Positions 44,038-53,461 of a stretch of 64,000 nucleotides of DNA are shown here, one piece after another; position 1 is the first letter of the stretch, and every line of letters starts with the position of its first letter. This DNA is from Cupriavidus malaysiensis. GTDB lineage: Bacteria; Pseudomonadota; Gammaproteobacteria; Burkholderiales; Burkholderiaceae. The stretch lies in NCBI RefSeq assembly GCF_001854325.1, contig NZ_CP017755.1, positions 1,550,001 through 1,614,000 on the forward strand, in the 5' to 3' direction. A program made the position numbers and the translations under genes. The notes beneath the pieces were generated by a model. The model was not told where the DNA came from, did not search any database, and saw only the letters and a program-made list of their open reading frames with translations.

Positions 44038-45414
44038 ATGAAAGAACTGGCCGGGGTGGTGGCGGGTACAAGATCGTCGAAGCGCGGCCTGTACTCCACG
44101 TGGTTTCTGTTGCTGCTGACCCTCATCTATGCGTCGAGCTTCGTCGACCGCATCTTCCTGTCGGTGGTAGGGCAGGCCGTCAAGCTGGAGATGAACCTGT
44201 CGGATGCCGAGTTGGGCGTGCTCGGCGGGCTGGCGTTCTCGGTCTTCTACTCAGCATTGGGCATTCCCATGGCGCGCCTCGCCGAGCGCTACAGCCGCGT
44301 CATGCTCATTTCCCTCTCGATCGCGGCCTGGTCGGCCATGACCGCCCTGTGCGGCACCGCCGGGGGGTTCTGGCACTTGCTCGTTTACCGGCTGGGGGTC
44401 GGCATCGGCGAGGCCGGCAGCACCCCGACCGCTCATGCGCTGATTGCCGACCAGTTCCCAGAGGGGAGACGGGCGACGGCGCTGGCTTTGTACGCCTTCG
44501 GTCCGCCTATCGGTGTTCTGGCAGGGGCGATAGGCGGTGGTTGGGCGGCGCAGCACTTCGGCTGGCGCCACGCTTTTTTCGCCGTAGGCCTGCCGGGGAT
44601 CGCGCTCGCCGTCCTCGCCTGGTTGACGCTGCGTGAACCTCGGCATGCGCAGGTCGACGCCGCACCACCCACTGCAGTTCCTCCGTTGCGCAGCGTGGTC
44701 CATCTGTTGATGTCGAGCCGCACCTTCGTGCAGATGCTGCTCGGCACCGTGATCGGCGCATTTGCGCAATATGGCATCAACCTGTTCCTGCCGGTCTATC
44801 TCGCTCGTGTCTACGGCATGGGGCTGGCTCAGGCCGGCATGGTATTCGGTCTGATCGTCGGGGTCGGCGGTATTGCTGGCAATGCGCTGGGCGGATATCT
44901 CTCCGATGCGCTGGGCGCGCGCGACAAGCGATGGTATGCCTGGGTACCGGCCATCGGGACGCTGCTCGGATTCCCCTTGGCCGCGATGGCGTTCACCCTG
45001 TCCGACTGGCGTCTGGCGGTGCCCCTGCTGCTGGGCTGCACCATCATGTTGAACGTGTGGAACGGGCCGACCTTCTCGATCGTGCAGGGGCTGGTGACGC
45101 CGCGTATGCGCGCGACCGCATCGGCCTTCGTGTTCCTGTTGATGAACCTGGTCGGGCAAGGCCTGGGCCCGACCACCGTCGGACTGCTGAGCGACCGCTT
45201 TGCCGCCAGCCTGGTCAAGGGAGGGGGCTACCAGGCCACTTGCCACGCCAGTGCGGCCGGGGCACAGGGACACGCTGCGGCGGGGGCGGTGTCTCAGGCT
45301 TGCACACAGGCTGCTGCCAGCGGCCTGCGCTACGCCTTGCTGCTTATGAGCGTCGTCCTTGTCTGGTCCGCATGGCACTACTTTTCAGCGGCGCGCCACA
45401 TCGATCGCCGCTGA
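44038..45414 (+). CDS. Major facilitator superfamily transporter (spinster/aromatic acid type)
   Basis: A 458-aa inner-membrane transporter with twelve predicted helices. LGVLGGLAFSVFYSALGIPMARLAERYSRVMLIS is the MFS signature-2/3 loop region, and RLGVGIGEAGSTP is typical of the spinster-like subgroup. ATG 44038 has AAGGAGA at ideal spacing. The open frame begins at GTG 43942, overlapping the preceding gene, but the extra 32 residues are not membrane-like. As last gene of the plus-strand set it likely imports the pathway substrate. Confidence 0.93.
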   Translation: MKELAGVVAGTRSSKRGLYSTWFLLLLTLIYASSFVDRIFLSVVGQAVKLEMNLSDAELGVLGGLAFSVFYSALGIPMARLAERYSRVMLISLSIAAWSAMTALCGTAGGFWHLLVYRLGVGIGEAGSTPTAHALIADQFPEGRRATALALYAFGPPIGVLAGAIGGGWAAQHFGWRHAFFAVGLPGIALAVLAWLTLREPRHAQVDAAPPTAVPPLRSVVHLLMSSRTFVQMLLGTVIGAFAQYGINLFLPVYLARVYGMGLAQAGMVFGLIVGVGGIAGNALGGYLSDALGARDKRWYAWVPAIGTLLGFPLAAMAFTLSDWRLAVPLLLGCTIMLNVWNGPTFSIVQGLVTPRMRATASAFVFLLMNLVGQGLGPTTVGLLSDRFAASLVKGGGYQATCHASAAGAQGHAAAGAVSQACTQAAASGLRYALLLMSVVLVWSAWHYFSAARHIDRR

Positions 45415-45514
45415 ACGCCGCACCCGCCGGACCGGCAGTTCGGCGCGGTCCCGCAAGCGCTCGGCGATGCGCTCCCGCTCCCGTGTGGCCGTTCCGGGAA
45501 ACTCAGCGAACGGC

Positions 45515-46288
45515 TTACGCTTCGACCACGGGGTTGGCCGGCTTGCGCCCGCGCCGGGCGCGCGGGCGCTCCGCAGCGGCAGTCGTCGTGGCTGCTGCCA
45601 TGCCCGATGCTGTCTCCCCCTCCAGGTAGCTGGAGGGGAGCATCGAGAGGAACTCCGAGAAGCCCGTGGTGCCAATGGGGGCGTGATGCAGCATGGCTTC
45701 CTGCGCCGCGGCTTCGTCGCCGCGCAGAATGGCGTCGACCAGCGTCTGGTGCTCGCCCAGCACGCGCTGGCGCTGTGCCTGGGAGCCGAAGATCTTGGGC
45801 CGGTAGCGCTGCATTAGCCGCCGCATGCTCTTGATCTGTTCCGACAGGTATTCGTTGCGGCTGGCGTCGTAAATCAACTCGTGAAATGCCGCGTTGGCCT
45901 TGCCGAACTGCTTGCCGTCGTCCGCTGCGGACGCTTGCTCACACGACCGGGCCAGCGCCTGGAGTTCGGCGCGCTGGGAGTCATCCATCCGACGGGCCGC
46001 GAACTTGGCCGCGATGGCCTCGAGTTCGGCAAGGAGCTCCAGGGTTTCGCGCAATTGGGGGATGGAGAGGCGAGAGACGAATACTCCGACTCGCGGAGCA
46101 ATCCTGACAAGATTCTGGACAGCCAGTTGCTGCAGCGCCTCCCGGACCGGGGTCCGCGACACGCTGAATCGTTCTGCCAGCGTGCGCTCGTCCAGAAGCG
46201 CGCCGGGCGGGAAGGCCCCGCTCTCGATCTCGGCCTGAATAGTGCTCTTGATTTCACTTGCCATGCTCGGCTTTTTCGACAAGGTCAT
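45515..46288 (-). CDS. GntR family regulator, FCD (FadR) subfamily 2
   Basis: A 257-aa paralogue of the GntR protein at 29-30 kb. The winged helix is LDERTLAERFSVSRTPVREALQQL, the FCD domain has AFHELIYDASRNEYLSEQI and EHQTL, and GTTGFSEFLSMLP near the end is shared with the first copy. A basic, Ala/Arg-rich tail (RPRARRGRK) is extra. It is convergent with the MFS gene and closes the catabolic island. It has its own copy of the 8-7-8 operator upstream. Confidence 0.92.
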   Translation of the reverse strand: MTLSKKPSMASEIKSTIQAEIESGAFPPGALLDERTLAERFSVSRTPVREALQQLAVQNLVRIAPRVGVFVSRLSIPQLRETLELLAELEAIAAKFAARRMDDSQRAELQALARSCEQASAADDGKQFGKANAAFHELIYDASRNEYLSEQIKSMRRLMQRYRPKIFGSQAQRQRVLGEHQTLVDAILRGDEAAAQEAMLHHAPIGTTGFSEFLSMLPSSYLEGETASGMAAATTTAAAERPRARRGRKPANPVVEA

Positions 46289-46350
46289 TGAGTGCTATGC
46301 CAGTGATGTCGTTGATGGGCATTTCGCCGTATGCACGGCCGGGTTCGAGT

Positions 46351-46373
46351 ATACCAAATCAATCTTTTGGCAT
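46351..46373. promoter_or_regulatory. GntR operator candidate C
   Basis: ATACCAAA-TCAATCT-TTTGGCAT: 8-bp arms matching at 7 of 8 positions across a 7-bp spacer, 62 bp upstream of the second GntR gene. Same layout and similar bases as the sites at 30202 and 30458, so both regulators may bind the same set. Confidence 0.6.
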
Positions 46374-46954
46374 TCACCGCCAGGCAGGATGGCGCGGTGA
46401 GCGGCGCAGATCCGCTACCCTGACGGCCCATGTGGCGTATTGCCTCGGATTGCGCGCACGCCCGGCCCGGGCCGCCCCGGGCGGTCTCCCAGGCAGGCTT
46501 TGCTGGCGGCGGAAGCGGTTCGATCGGTGCCCACCATCCGTCGTCGGTGATCGGCTTGCCCATCCCCTCTGTCCTGTTCTCACAACGGATGAGGTTAACA
46601 GGTCCGCAGGCCCGCAGGCCCGCCTTGCAGGTTCGCCTTGAGTACCCAGCAACTCTTTTTGAAACGGCTTCCTGGTTCTCCACGAATTCAAGACTCAGGA
46701 CACTAGCGCCCTGTATCGCGATGTCGTCGACATGCGTCGATCAGGTAGGCGCGCGGCGCGCGCCTTGGCTACAATGGCGACCCGTCGCGGCGCAGGGGCG
46801 GAGGCCGGCGCGGCCGCTGCACCGGATTGGCGCATGACGGCATGTCCGGTGCGCTCCGGGCGCGCCCGCCGACCGCGGACAGCCGCGCACCGCCATTGGC
46901 CGGCGCTCGGCCATGCCCGCCTCTCACTCCGAACCCGCCTGCAGGCGCGATCCC
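46374..46954. other. 580-bp intergenic region with promoter candidate
   Basis: This region separates the GntR gene from the ExbB-like gene. It holds the transposase-like remnant described separately, the sequence CAGGACACTAG at ~46697, and a possible extended -10 element TGGCTACAAT at 46766-46775. That element could drive the ExbB/DUF2149/CobN-like operon. No cobalamin riboswitch consensus is seen here. Confidence 0.4.
46470..46563 (-). pseudogene. Possible remnant of an IS5-family transposase N-terminus
   Basis: The minus strand encodes MGKPITDDGWWAPIEPLPPP, resembling the conserved DEQWALIEPLLPPP start of IS5-family transposases, after which resemblance is lost. No terminal inverted repeats or target duplications were found. 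It may be a short leftover of an old insertion. Confidence 0.3.
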
Positions 46955-47611
46955 ATGGAAAGCATCGTCATCGAGATCTTCTACCGCCTGTCGACGGCAT
47001 TCTTCTGGCCGGTGGCGGTGGCGCTGCTGGTGTTGTTCGCGCTGTCGCTGGCCGACCTCGGCGCGCTGCTGGTGCAGGCGCGGCGGCGCGCGCACACCGC
47101 CGCCACCGACCTGCCGGCGGTGGCGAACGCGCTGGCGGCGCGCTTGCCGGCGCCCGGCAGCGGCCGCTCGGCCAGCCTCGACGACGTCGCGCTGTCTCCC
47201 TCGCTGGCACGCTTCTGGGCCCTGCTGCAGCAACGGCTGGCCCAGCTCGATTCGCACGAGCACCTCGACCTGTGGCTGGACGAGACGCTGCAGCGCGAGG
47301 AGATCCGCATCGCCAACCGCCTCGACCTGTCGCGCACCCTGGTGCGCATCGCGCCCATGCTGGGGCTGGCCGGCACCATCATCCCGCTCGGGCCGGCGCT
47401 GCAGTCGCTGCTGTCGGGCGACATGGGCAGCATGGTCAGCCATCTGGTGGTCGGCTTCGGCGCCGTCGTGTGCGGGCTGGTGCTGGGTGGCATCGCCTAC
47501 GTGCTGACGCTGACGCGCGAGCGCTGGGCACGCGCCGACCTGAAGGAGATGGAGAACCTCAGCGAACTGGTGCTGCGGGCCCTGCCGGCCGGCGCGGGGG
47601 CGGCCGCCTGA
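46955..47611 (+). CDS. MotA/TolQ/ExbB proton-channel family protein (HmuU-like)
   Basis: A 218-aa inner-membrane protein with three predicted helices: ~12-32, ~130-150 (APMLGLAGTIIPLGPAL) and ~165-188. The middle helix carries the conserved TolQ/ExbB pattern. Such proteins form proton-driven motors with an ExbD/TolR-like partner. The following gene (DUF2149, one helix) could be that partner; it overlaps by TGATG. The order ExbB-like, DUF2149, membrane-anchored CobN-like matches the hmuU-hmuV-hmuS order I know from Bacteroidetes heme-uptake operons. Confidence 0.85.
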   Translation: MESIVIEIFYRLSTAFFWPVAVALLVLFALSLADLGALLVQARRRAHTAATDLPAVANALAARLPAPGSGRSASLDDVALSPSLARFWALLQQRLAQLDSHEHLDLWLDETLQREEIRIANRLDLSRTLVRIAPMLGLAGTIIPLGPALQSLLSGDMGSMVSHLVVGFGAVVCGLVLGGIAYVLTLTRERWARADLKEMENLSELVLRALPAGAGAAA

Positions 47612-48045
47612 TGGCGCGGCCGCTGCAACGCCGCTTCGTGCGGCGCCGCCGCGTGCTGGGCGAGCTGACTTCCATCCACCGCGAGGATCCGCTGGCCGGC
47701 GTCGCCAACCTGTTCGACGCCTCCATCGTCTTTGCCGTGGGCCTGATGGTGGCGCTGATGCAGGCCTTCAGCCTCGCCCAGCTGTTCAACCCCGAGGCGC
47801 AGTTCACCCTGGTCCAGCGCGACCCCCGCACCGGCGAACTGCATTTGACCGAGAAGAACCGCAAGGAGATCAAGGTCAGCCGCATCACGCCCGAGCAGAA
47901 GGCGGGCGAGGGCACGCGGCTGGGCGTGGCGTACCGCCTGCCCGACGGCAGCGTGGTGTACGTGCCCGAGGCCGGCGCTTCGCCTGCCGCCGCCGCCTCT
48001 GCCGCCGCCGCGCCGCTGCAGGCGGCACCTGCCGGCCCGCGCTGA
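47611..48045 (+). CDS. DUF2149 family single-pass membrane protein (HmuV-like)
   Basis: A 144-aa protein. The basic N-terminus is followed by DPLAGVANLFDASIVFAVGLMVALM, which contains the single membrane helix (~36-56), then a periplasmic part (LTEKNRKEIKVSRITPEQKAGEGTRLGVAY) and a Pro/Ala-rich tail. The topology resembles ExbD/TolR, with an Asp at the membrane entry. It is known to me only as DUF2149, commonly next to an ExbB-like gene and a CobN homologue. Confidence 0.85.
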   Translation: MARPLQRRFVRRRRVLGELTSIHREDPLAGVANLFDASIVFAVGLMVALMQAFSLAQLFNPEAQFTLVQRDPRTGELHLTEKNRKEIKVSRITPEQKAGEGTRLGVAYRLPDGSVVYVPEAGASPAAAASAAAAPLQAAPAGPR

Positions 48046-48048
48046 ACC

Positions 48049-51000
48049 GTGCCGCAGGGGCTTCCTCCATACCGCCATCCTGCGGCCGGCCCGGGCCGGT
48101 GGCTGGCATGGCTGGCCTGCCTGCTCTGGCTGGCGTGGCTGCCCGCCGCCTTCGCGGCGCCGGTGCGCGTGCTGGTGGTGACACCGAACACTCACCTGCT
48201 GCCCGCCGCCCTGGCGGCCTTCCAGCGCGCCCATGGCGGGCAGGTGGCCAGCCTTGACTTCACTACCGAGGCACCGGACGCGGCCCGCCTGCAGGCGGCC
48301 GACGTGGTCTACACCTATTACGCGCCGGTCGACGTGCTGCGCCGCATGGCGGACGGCGTGCGGCGCGCGCGCCAGCGTGGCGCGCTGGTGCTGGCGGCGC
48401 CGGCGCAGAGCGCGCAGGCCGCCTGGGGCATCGAACTGGACAGCGCCGCCGGCACGGCCGCGCAGGCGTACTGGGAGGCCGGCGGCAGCGACAACCTGGC
48501 GGGCTTCCTGGCTTATGTGGCGGCCGCGCGCCAGCCGCCGGGCGCGGCAGCCGCGCTGGTGGTGCCGCCGGTGCGGCCGGCGCCGGCGGCGGGTATCTAT
48601 CACCCGCGCGCACCGGGACCGTTCGACAGCCTCGATGCCTACCTGCGCTGGTACCGCCAGGCGGGTCCGGGGCCGGGCGCGCCGCTGGTGGGCATCGCCT
48701 TCTATGCCACCAACTTCCGCCAGGGCGACCTGGCCCAGATCGACACCCTGGTCGACGCGCTCGAACGCGCCGGCATCGGCGCCGTGCCGGTGTTCGGCTG
48801 GCCGCTGTCCAGCCTCGACCGCTGGCTCGCGCAGGACGGCCGCACGCCGCTGCGCCTGCTGCTGGCGCTCAACCTGACCATCAGCCGCGACCCGGACAAG
48901 GCCTGGCTGGAGCGCCAGGGCCTGCACACGCTCAACCTGATCGCCACGCGCGACAGCCGGGCGGCCTGGCAGGCCGACGTGCGCGGCATCGCCGGCGAAC
49001 GCTTGCCGATGCTGCTGAATACGCCGGAGCGCAACGGCGCCAGCGAACCCATCCTGTTCTCCACCCAGGAGGAGGTGGGCGGGGCCCGCGCCAGCGCCGC
49101 CGTGCCCGAGCGCGTCGACGCGGCGGTGGCGCGCGTGCGGCGCTGGCTGGCGCTGCAGGACAAGCCCGCGGCGGACAAGCACATCGCCATCCTGTACTAC
49201 AACAACCCGCCCGGGCGCGGCAATATCGGCGCCAGTTACCTGGCCACGCTGCCTTCCCTGCGCGCCATCCTGCAACGCCTGCACGAGGCCGGCTACGACA
49301 GTGGCGACAACCTGCCGGACACGGCGACGCTGACCGCGCTGCTGGAGGCGAGCGGGCGCAATGTCGAGACGTGGTCGCCCGGCGAGCTGGCGCGCATGCA
49401 GGGGCAGGGCCGGCTCACGGTGCTGCCGCTGGCACAGTACCGCGCCTGGTTCGCGCAACTGCCGCCGGCCTTCCGCGCCGCGGTGCTGCGCGCCTGGGGG
49501 CCGCCCGAACGCAACCCGCTGATGCTGGCGGACGACGGGCGGGGCGGGCTGGGCTTCGTCATCCCGGGGGTGCGCTTCGGCAAGCTTTTCCTCGGCCCGC
49601 AGCCGCTGCGCTCCACCTTCGAACGGGCGATGGACACCACCCACGATACGGTGACGCCGCCGCCGCACTCCTATATCGCCGCCTATCTCTGGTACCGCCA
49701 TGCCTTCGGTGCGGATGCGATGGTGCACGTGGGCCGCCACGGCACGCTGGAGTGGCTGCCGGGCAAGCAGGTGGCGCAGGCGGGCGATGACAGCGCGGAA
49801 GTGCTGCTGGGCGACCTGCCCAATGCCTACTACTACATCCAGGATGGCGGTGGCGAGGCGATCCAGGCCAAGCGGCGCGGCGCGGCGGTGCTGGTGAGCC
49901 ACCTGGCGCCGTTGCTGGCCCGCGCCGGCTGGCCTGCGGCGCTGGCCGGGCTGGACCAGGCCATCGAGCAGGAGGAGGCGACCCGCGAGACCTCGCCGGA
50001 GCTGGCGCGGGTGTACCGCGAGCAGGCGCTGGCGCAGGTGCGCGCGCTCGGGCTCGAGCGCCAGCTCGGACTCGGCAGCGAGGCGCCCTGGGAGGAGATC
50101 GAGCCCGCCGTCCATGCCTTCCTGCACCGTGTCGAGGCGGAGCCGATTCCGCTCGGCATCCACGCGCTCGGCGAGCTGCCGGACGAGGCCGCGCAGCGCG
50201 ATGGACTGGCCACCATGCTGGCCGGACGCTTCAGCAGCCAGGAAGCCGAGGCCATCGGGCCGTCCGCCTTCGCGCGCTGGGCGGCCGACCTGGTGGCCGG
50301 GCGCGAGCCGGCGGCACCGGCCGAGGCAGTGCCGCCGCCGCTGGAAGCCAAGGCCGCCGAGGCCTTGGCGGCGGGCCGGCAGTGGCTGGCCGCGCTGCGC
50401 GCTTCGCCGCGCGACGAACTCGACGGGCTGGTCACGGTGCTGTCGGGACGCTACCTGCCCAGCGCGCCGCTGGGCGATCCGGTGCGCACGCCGCAGAGCC
50501 TGCCGAGCGGGCGCAACCTGCACGCCTTCGATGGCGCCCTGATTCCCACCCCCGCCGCGTGGGAACTGGGCAAGACGCTGGCGGGGCAGACCCTGGGGCG
50601 CTACCAGCGCGAACATGGCAGGCTGCCGGAGTCGGTCTCGATGGTGCTGTGGTACGGCGAGACCGAGCGCCACCAGGGCGCGCTGGAAAGCGAGGCGCTC
50701 TACCTGATGGGAGTGGAGCCGGTGTGGAATGCGCGCGGCGTGGTCGACGACGTGCGCCTGATCCCCGACGCCGAACTGGGGCGGCCGCGCGTCAACGTGC
50801 TGTTCACCATCTCCGGCATCTACCGCGACGGCTTCGGCGACAAGGTCGCCCTGCTCGACAAGGCGGCGCGCCTGGCCGCCGCCGCCGGCGACAACGCGCT
50901 GAGCCGGCACGACCGGGCCGTGACGGCCGCTCTGCTTGCCGCCGGCACCGAGGCCGGCCTGGCCGGCAGCCTGGCGCGCGCGCGGGTGTTCGCCGCCAAG

Positions 51001-52167
51001 CCCGGCAACTATGCCATCGGCGTGTCGCAGATGGTGGAGCAGAGCCGCGACACCGAGGCGCCCGATGCGGTGGCGGCGCAGTACCTGCGCTACATGAACT
51101 TCGCCTATTCGGCCGAGGGCTGGGGCACCAGCGCGCCGCAGGCGCTGGCCAGCCACCTCAAGGACAACCAGGCGGTGCTGTTTTCGCGCGCCAGCACCTT
51201 GTACGGCGCGCTCGACAACGACGACACCTACCAGTACGCGGGCGGGCTGGCAGCCGCCACCCGCGCCGCCGGCGGGCAGGCGCCGGCCTTCTGGCTGCAC
51301 AACCTGCGCACGGCCGGCGAGGCGCGCACCCTCGATGCCCGCGCCTGGCTGGCCACCGAGCTGAACGCGCGCAACTGGAACCCGAAGTGGATCGCCGCCA
51401 TGCAGGCCTCCGGCTATGCCGGCGCGCGCGAGATGTTCAAGGAGATCGAGCACCTGTACGGCTTCCAGGCGGCCACGCCGGAACAGATGTCGGGCCAGTT
51501 CTGGCAGCGCACCTATGACGTCTACGTGGCCGACAGCGAAGGCCTGGGCATGGAGGCCTTCTTCCGCGCCAGCAATCCGCACGCCCAGCAGTGGATCCTG
51601 TCGCGGCTGCTGGAAGTCGACCGCCAGGGCAGCTACCGCTTCAGCGCGGCGCAGCGCGCCGACATGGTGCGCCGCTATGTGGCATCGGTGGCGCGCGACG
51701 GGCTCTCGTGCTCGGCCAACACCTGCGGCAATCCGGCGCTGATGCGCTACATCGAGGGGCTCGGGCGCGCGGCGGACACCGATGCGCAGGCCATGCGCCG
51801 CTTTGCCGGTGCGCTGGCGCAGGCGACCGCGGCGGGACCTGCCGCCGCGCCCGCGGGCACCGGGGCGGCGCGGGGCGGGCAGGCCGTGCCGGCGCGGCAG
51901 GCGAGGGACACACGGCAGGCGCTGCGCCGGCAGTCCGCCGCGCCGCCGCGCTCCGCGGCGAAGGCGGCCGATCCGCCGCGGCCGGCCGCGCGCGGCACGC
52001 CGGTGCGCGGGCAGGTGATGGAGACGCGCGTGCTGCGGCTCGACGCGCCGGCCCGGCCTGTGGCCGGCGGCGCGGCAGGCGCGCTCGGCGTCGGCGCGCT
52101 GATGCTGCTGGCGATCGGCGCCGGGGCCCTGGCCGAGTGGCGGCGCGGCCGGCGCCGGCGCCCGTGA
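48049..52167 (+). CDS. CobN-like chelatase, exported and membrane-anchored (HmuS-like)
   Basis: A 1372-aa protein of the CobN/BchH large-subunit family. It starts at GTG 3 bp after the DUF2149 stop. Residues ~1-36 are a clear signal peptide (WLAWLACLLWLAWLPAAFAA), and the C-terminus has a membrane helix (~1338-1358) then RRGRRRRP, so the catalytic body should face the periplasm. VHVGRHGTLEWLPGK (~557-571) is the CobN signature. A cytosolic cobaltochelatase would not be secreted. The topology instead fits HmuS-type proteins implicated in removing iron from heme. The direction of metal transfer and the tetrapyrrole are not shown. Confidence 0.88.
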   Translation: MPQGLPPYRHPAAGPGRWLAWLACLLWLAWLPAAFAAPVRVLVVTPNTHLLPAALAAFQRAHGGQVASLDFTTEAPDAARLQAADVVYTYYAPVDVLRRMADGVRRARQRGALVLAAPAQSAQAAWGIELDSAAGTAAQAYWEAGGSDNLAGFLAYVAAARQPPGAAAALVVPPVRPAPAAGIYHPRAPGPFDSLDAYLRWYRQAGPGPGAPLVGIAFYATNFRQGDLAQIDTLVDALERAGIGAVPVFGWPLSSLDRWLAQDGRTPLRLLLALNLTISRDPDKAWLERQGLHTLNLIATRDSRAAWQADVRGIAGERLPMLLNTPERNGASEPILFSTQEEVGGARASAAVPERVDAAVARVRRWLALQDKPAADKHIAILYYNNPPGRGNIGASYLATLPSLRAILQRLHEAGYDSGDNLPDTATLTALLEASGRNVETWSPGELARMQGQGRLTVLPLAQYRAWFAQLPPAFRAAVLRAWGPPERNPLMLADDGRGGLGFVIPGVRFGKLFLGPQPLRSTFERAMDTTHDTVTPPPHSYIAAYLWYRHAFGADAMVHVGRHGTLEWLPGKQVAQAGDDSAEVLLGDLPNAYYYIQDGGGEAIQAKRRGAAVLVSHLAPLLARAGWPAALAGLDQAIEQEEATRETSPELARVYREQALAQVRALGLERQLGLGSEAPWEEIEPAVHAFLHRVEAEPIPLGIHALGELPDEAAQRDGLATMLAGRFSSQEAEAIGPSAFARWAADLVAGREPAAPAEAVPPPLEAKAAEALAAGRQWLAALRASPRDELDGLVTVLSGRYLPSAPLGDPVRTPQSLPSGRNLHAFDGALIPTPAAWELGKTLAGQTLGRYQREHGRLPESVSMVLWYGETERHQGALESEALYLMGVEPVWNARGVVDDVRLIPDAELGRPRVNVLFTISGIYRDGFGDKVALLDKAARLAAAAGDNALSRHDRAVTAALLAAGTEAGLAGSLARARVFAAKPGNYAIGVSQMVEQSRDTEAPDAVAAQYLRYMNFAYSAEGWGTSAPQALASHLKDNQAVLFSRASTLYGALDNDDTYQYAGGLAAATRAAGGQAPAFWLHNLRTAGEARTLDARAWLATELNARNWNPKWIAAMQASGYAGAREMFKEIEHLYGFQAATPEQMSGQFWQRTYDVYVADSEGLGMEAFFRASNPHAQQWILSRLLEVDRQGSYRFSAAQRADMVRRYVASVARDGLSCSANTCGNPALMRYIEGLGRAADTDAQAMRRFAGALAQATAAGPAAAPAGTGAARGGQAVPARQARDTRQALRRQSAAPPRSAAKAADPPRPAARGTPVRGQVMETRVLRLDAPARPVAGGAAGALGVGALMLLAIGAGALAEWRRGRRRRP

Positions 52168-52356
52168 GCGGCGCGCCGCCGCGCCCATGCCGCAGGCGGG
52201 GTGGACAGTCCGCGGCGATGTCATTATTCTGGTCGCCTTCGCCGGCCGGCGGCACCCCGCGTTCCCGCGCCGCGCGCCCCTTCCCCTGATCCATTCGATC
52301 CGATCGATCCATTCCCCGCCTTCGGGCCCGTGTGTCGGCGCCCGTGGAGTCCCAGC

Positions 52357-53451
<1,095 letters not shown>

Positions 53452-53461
53452 GGGCACCCGC

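Noticed and set aside
52168..52356. Second cobalamin riboswitch upstream of cobW
   Set aside because: None of the conserved cores (CCGCAACGGTAAG-type loop or GATACCGGCC strand) is present in this gap.
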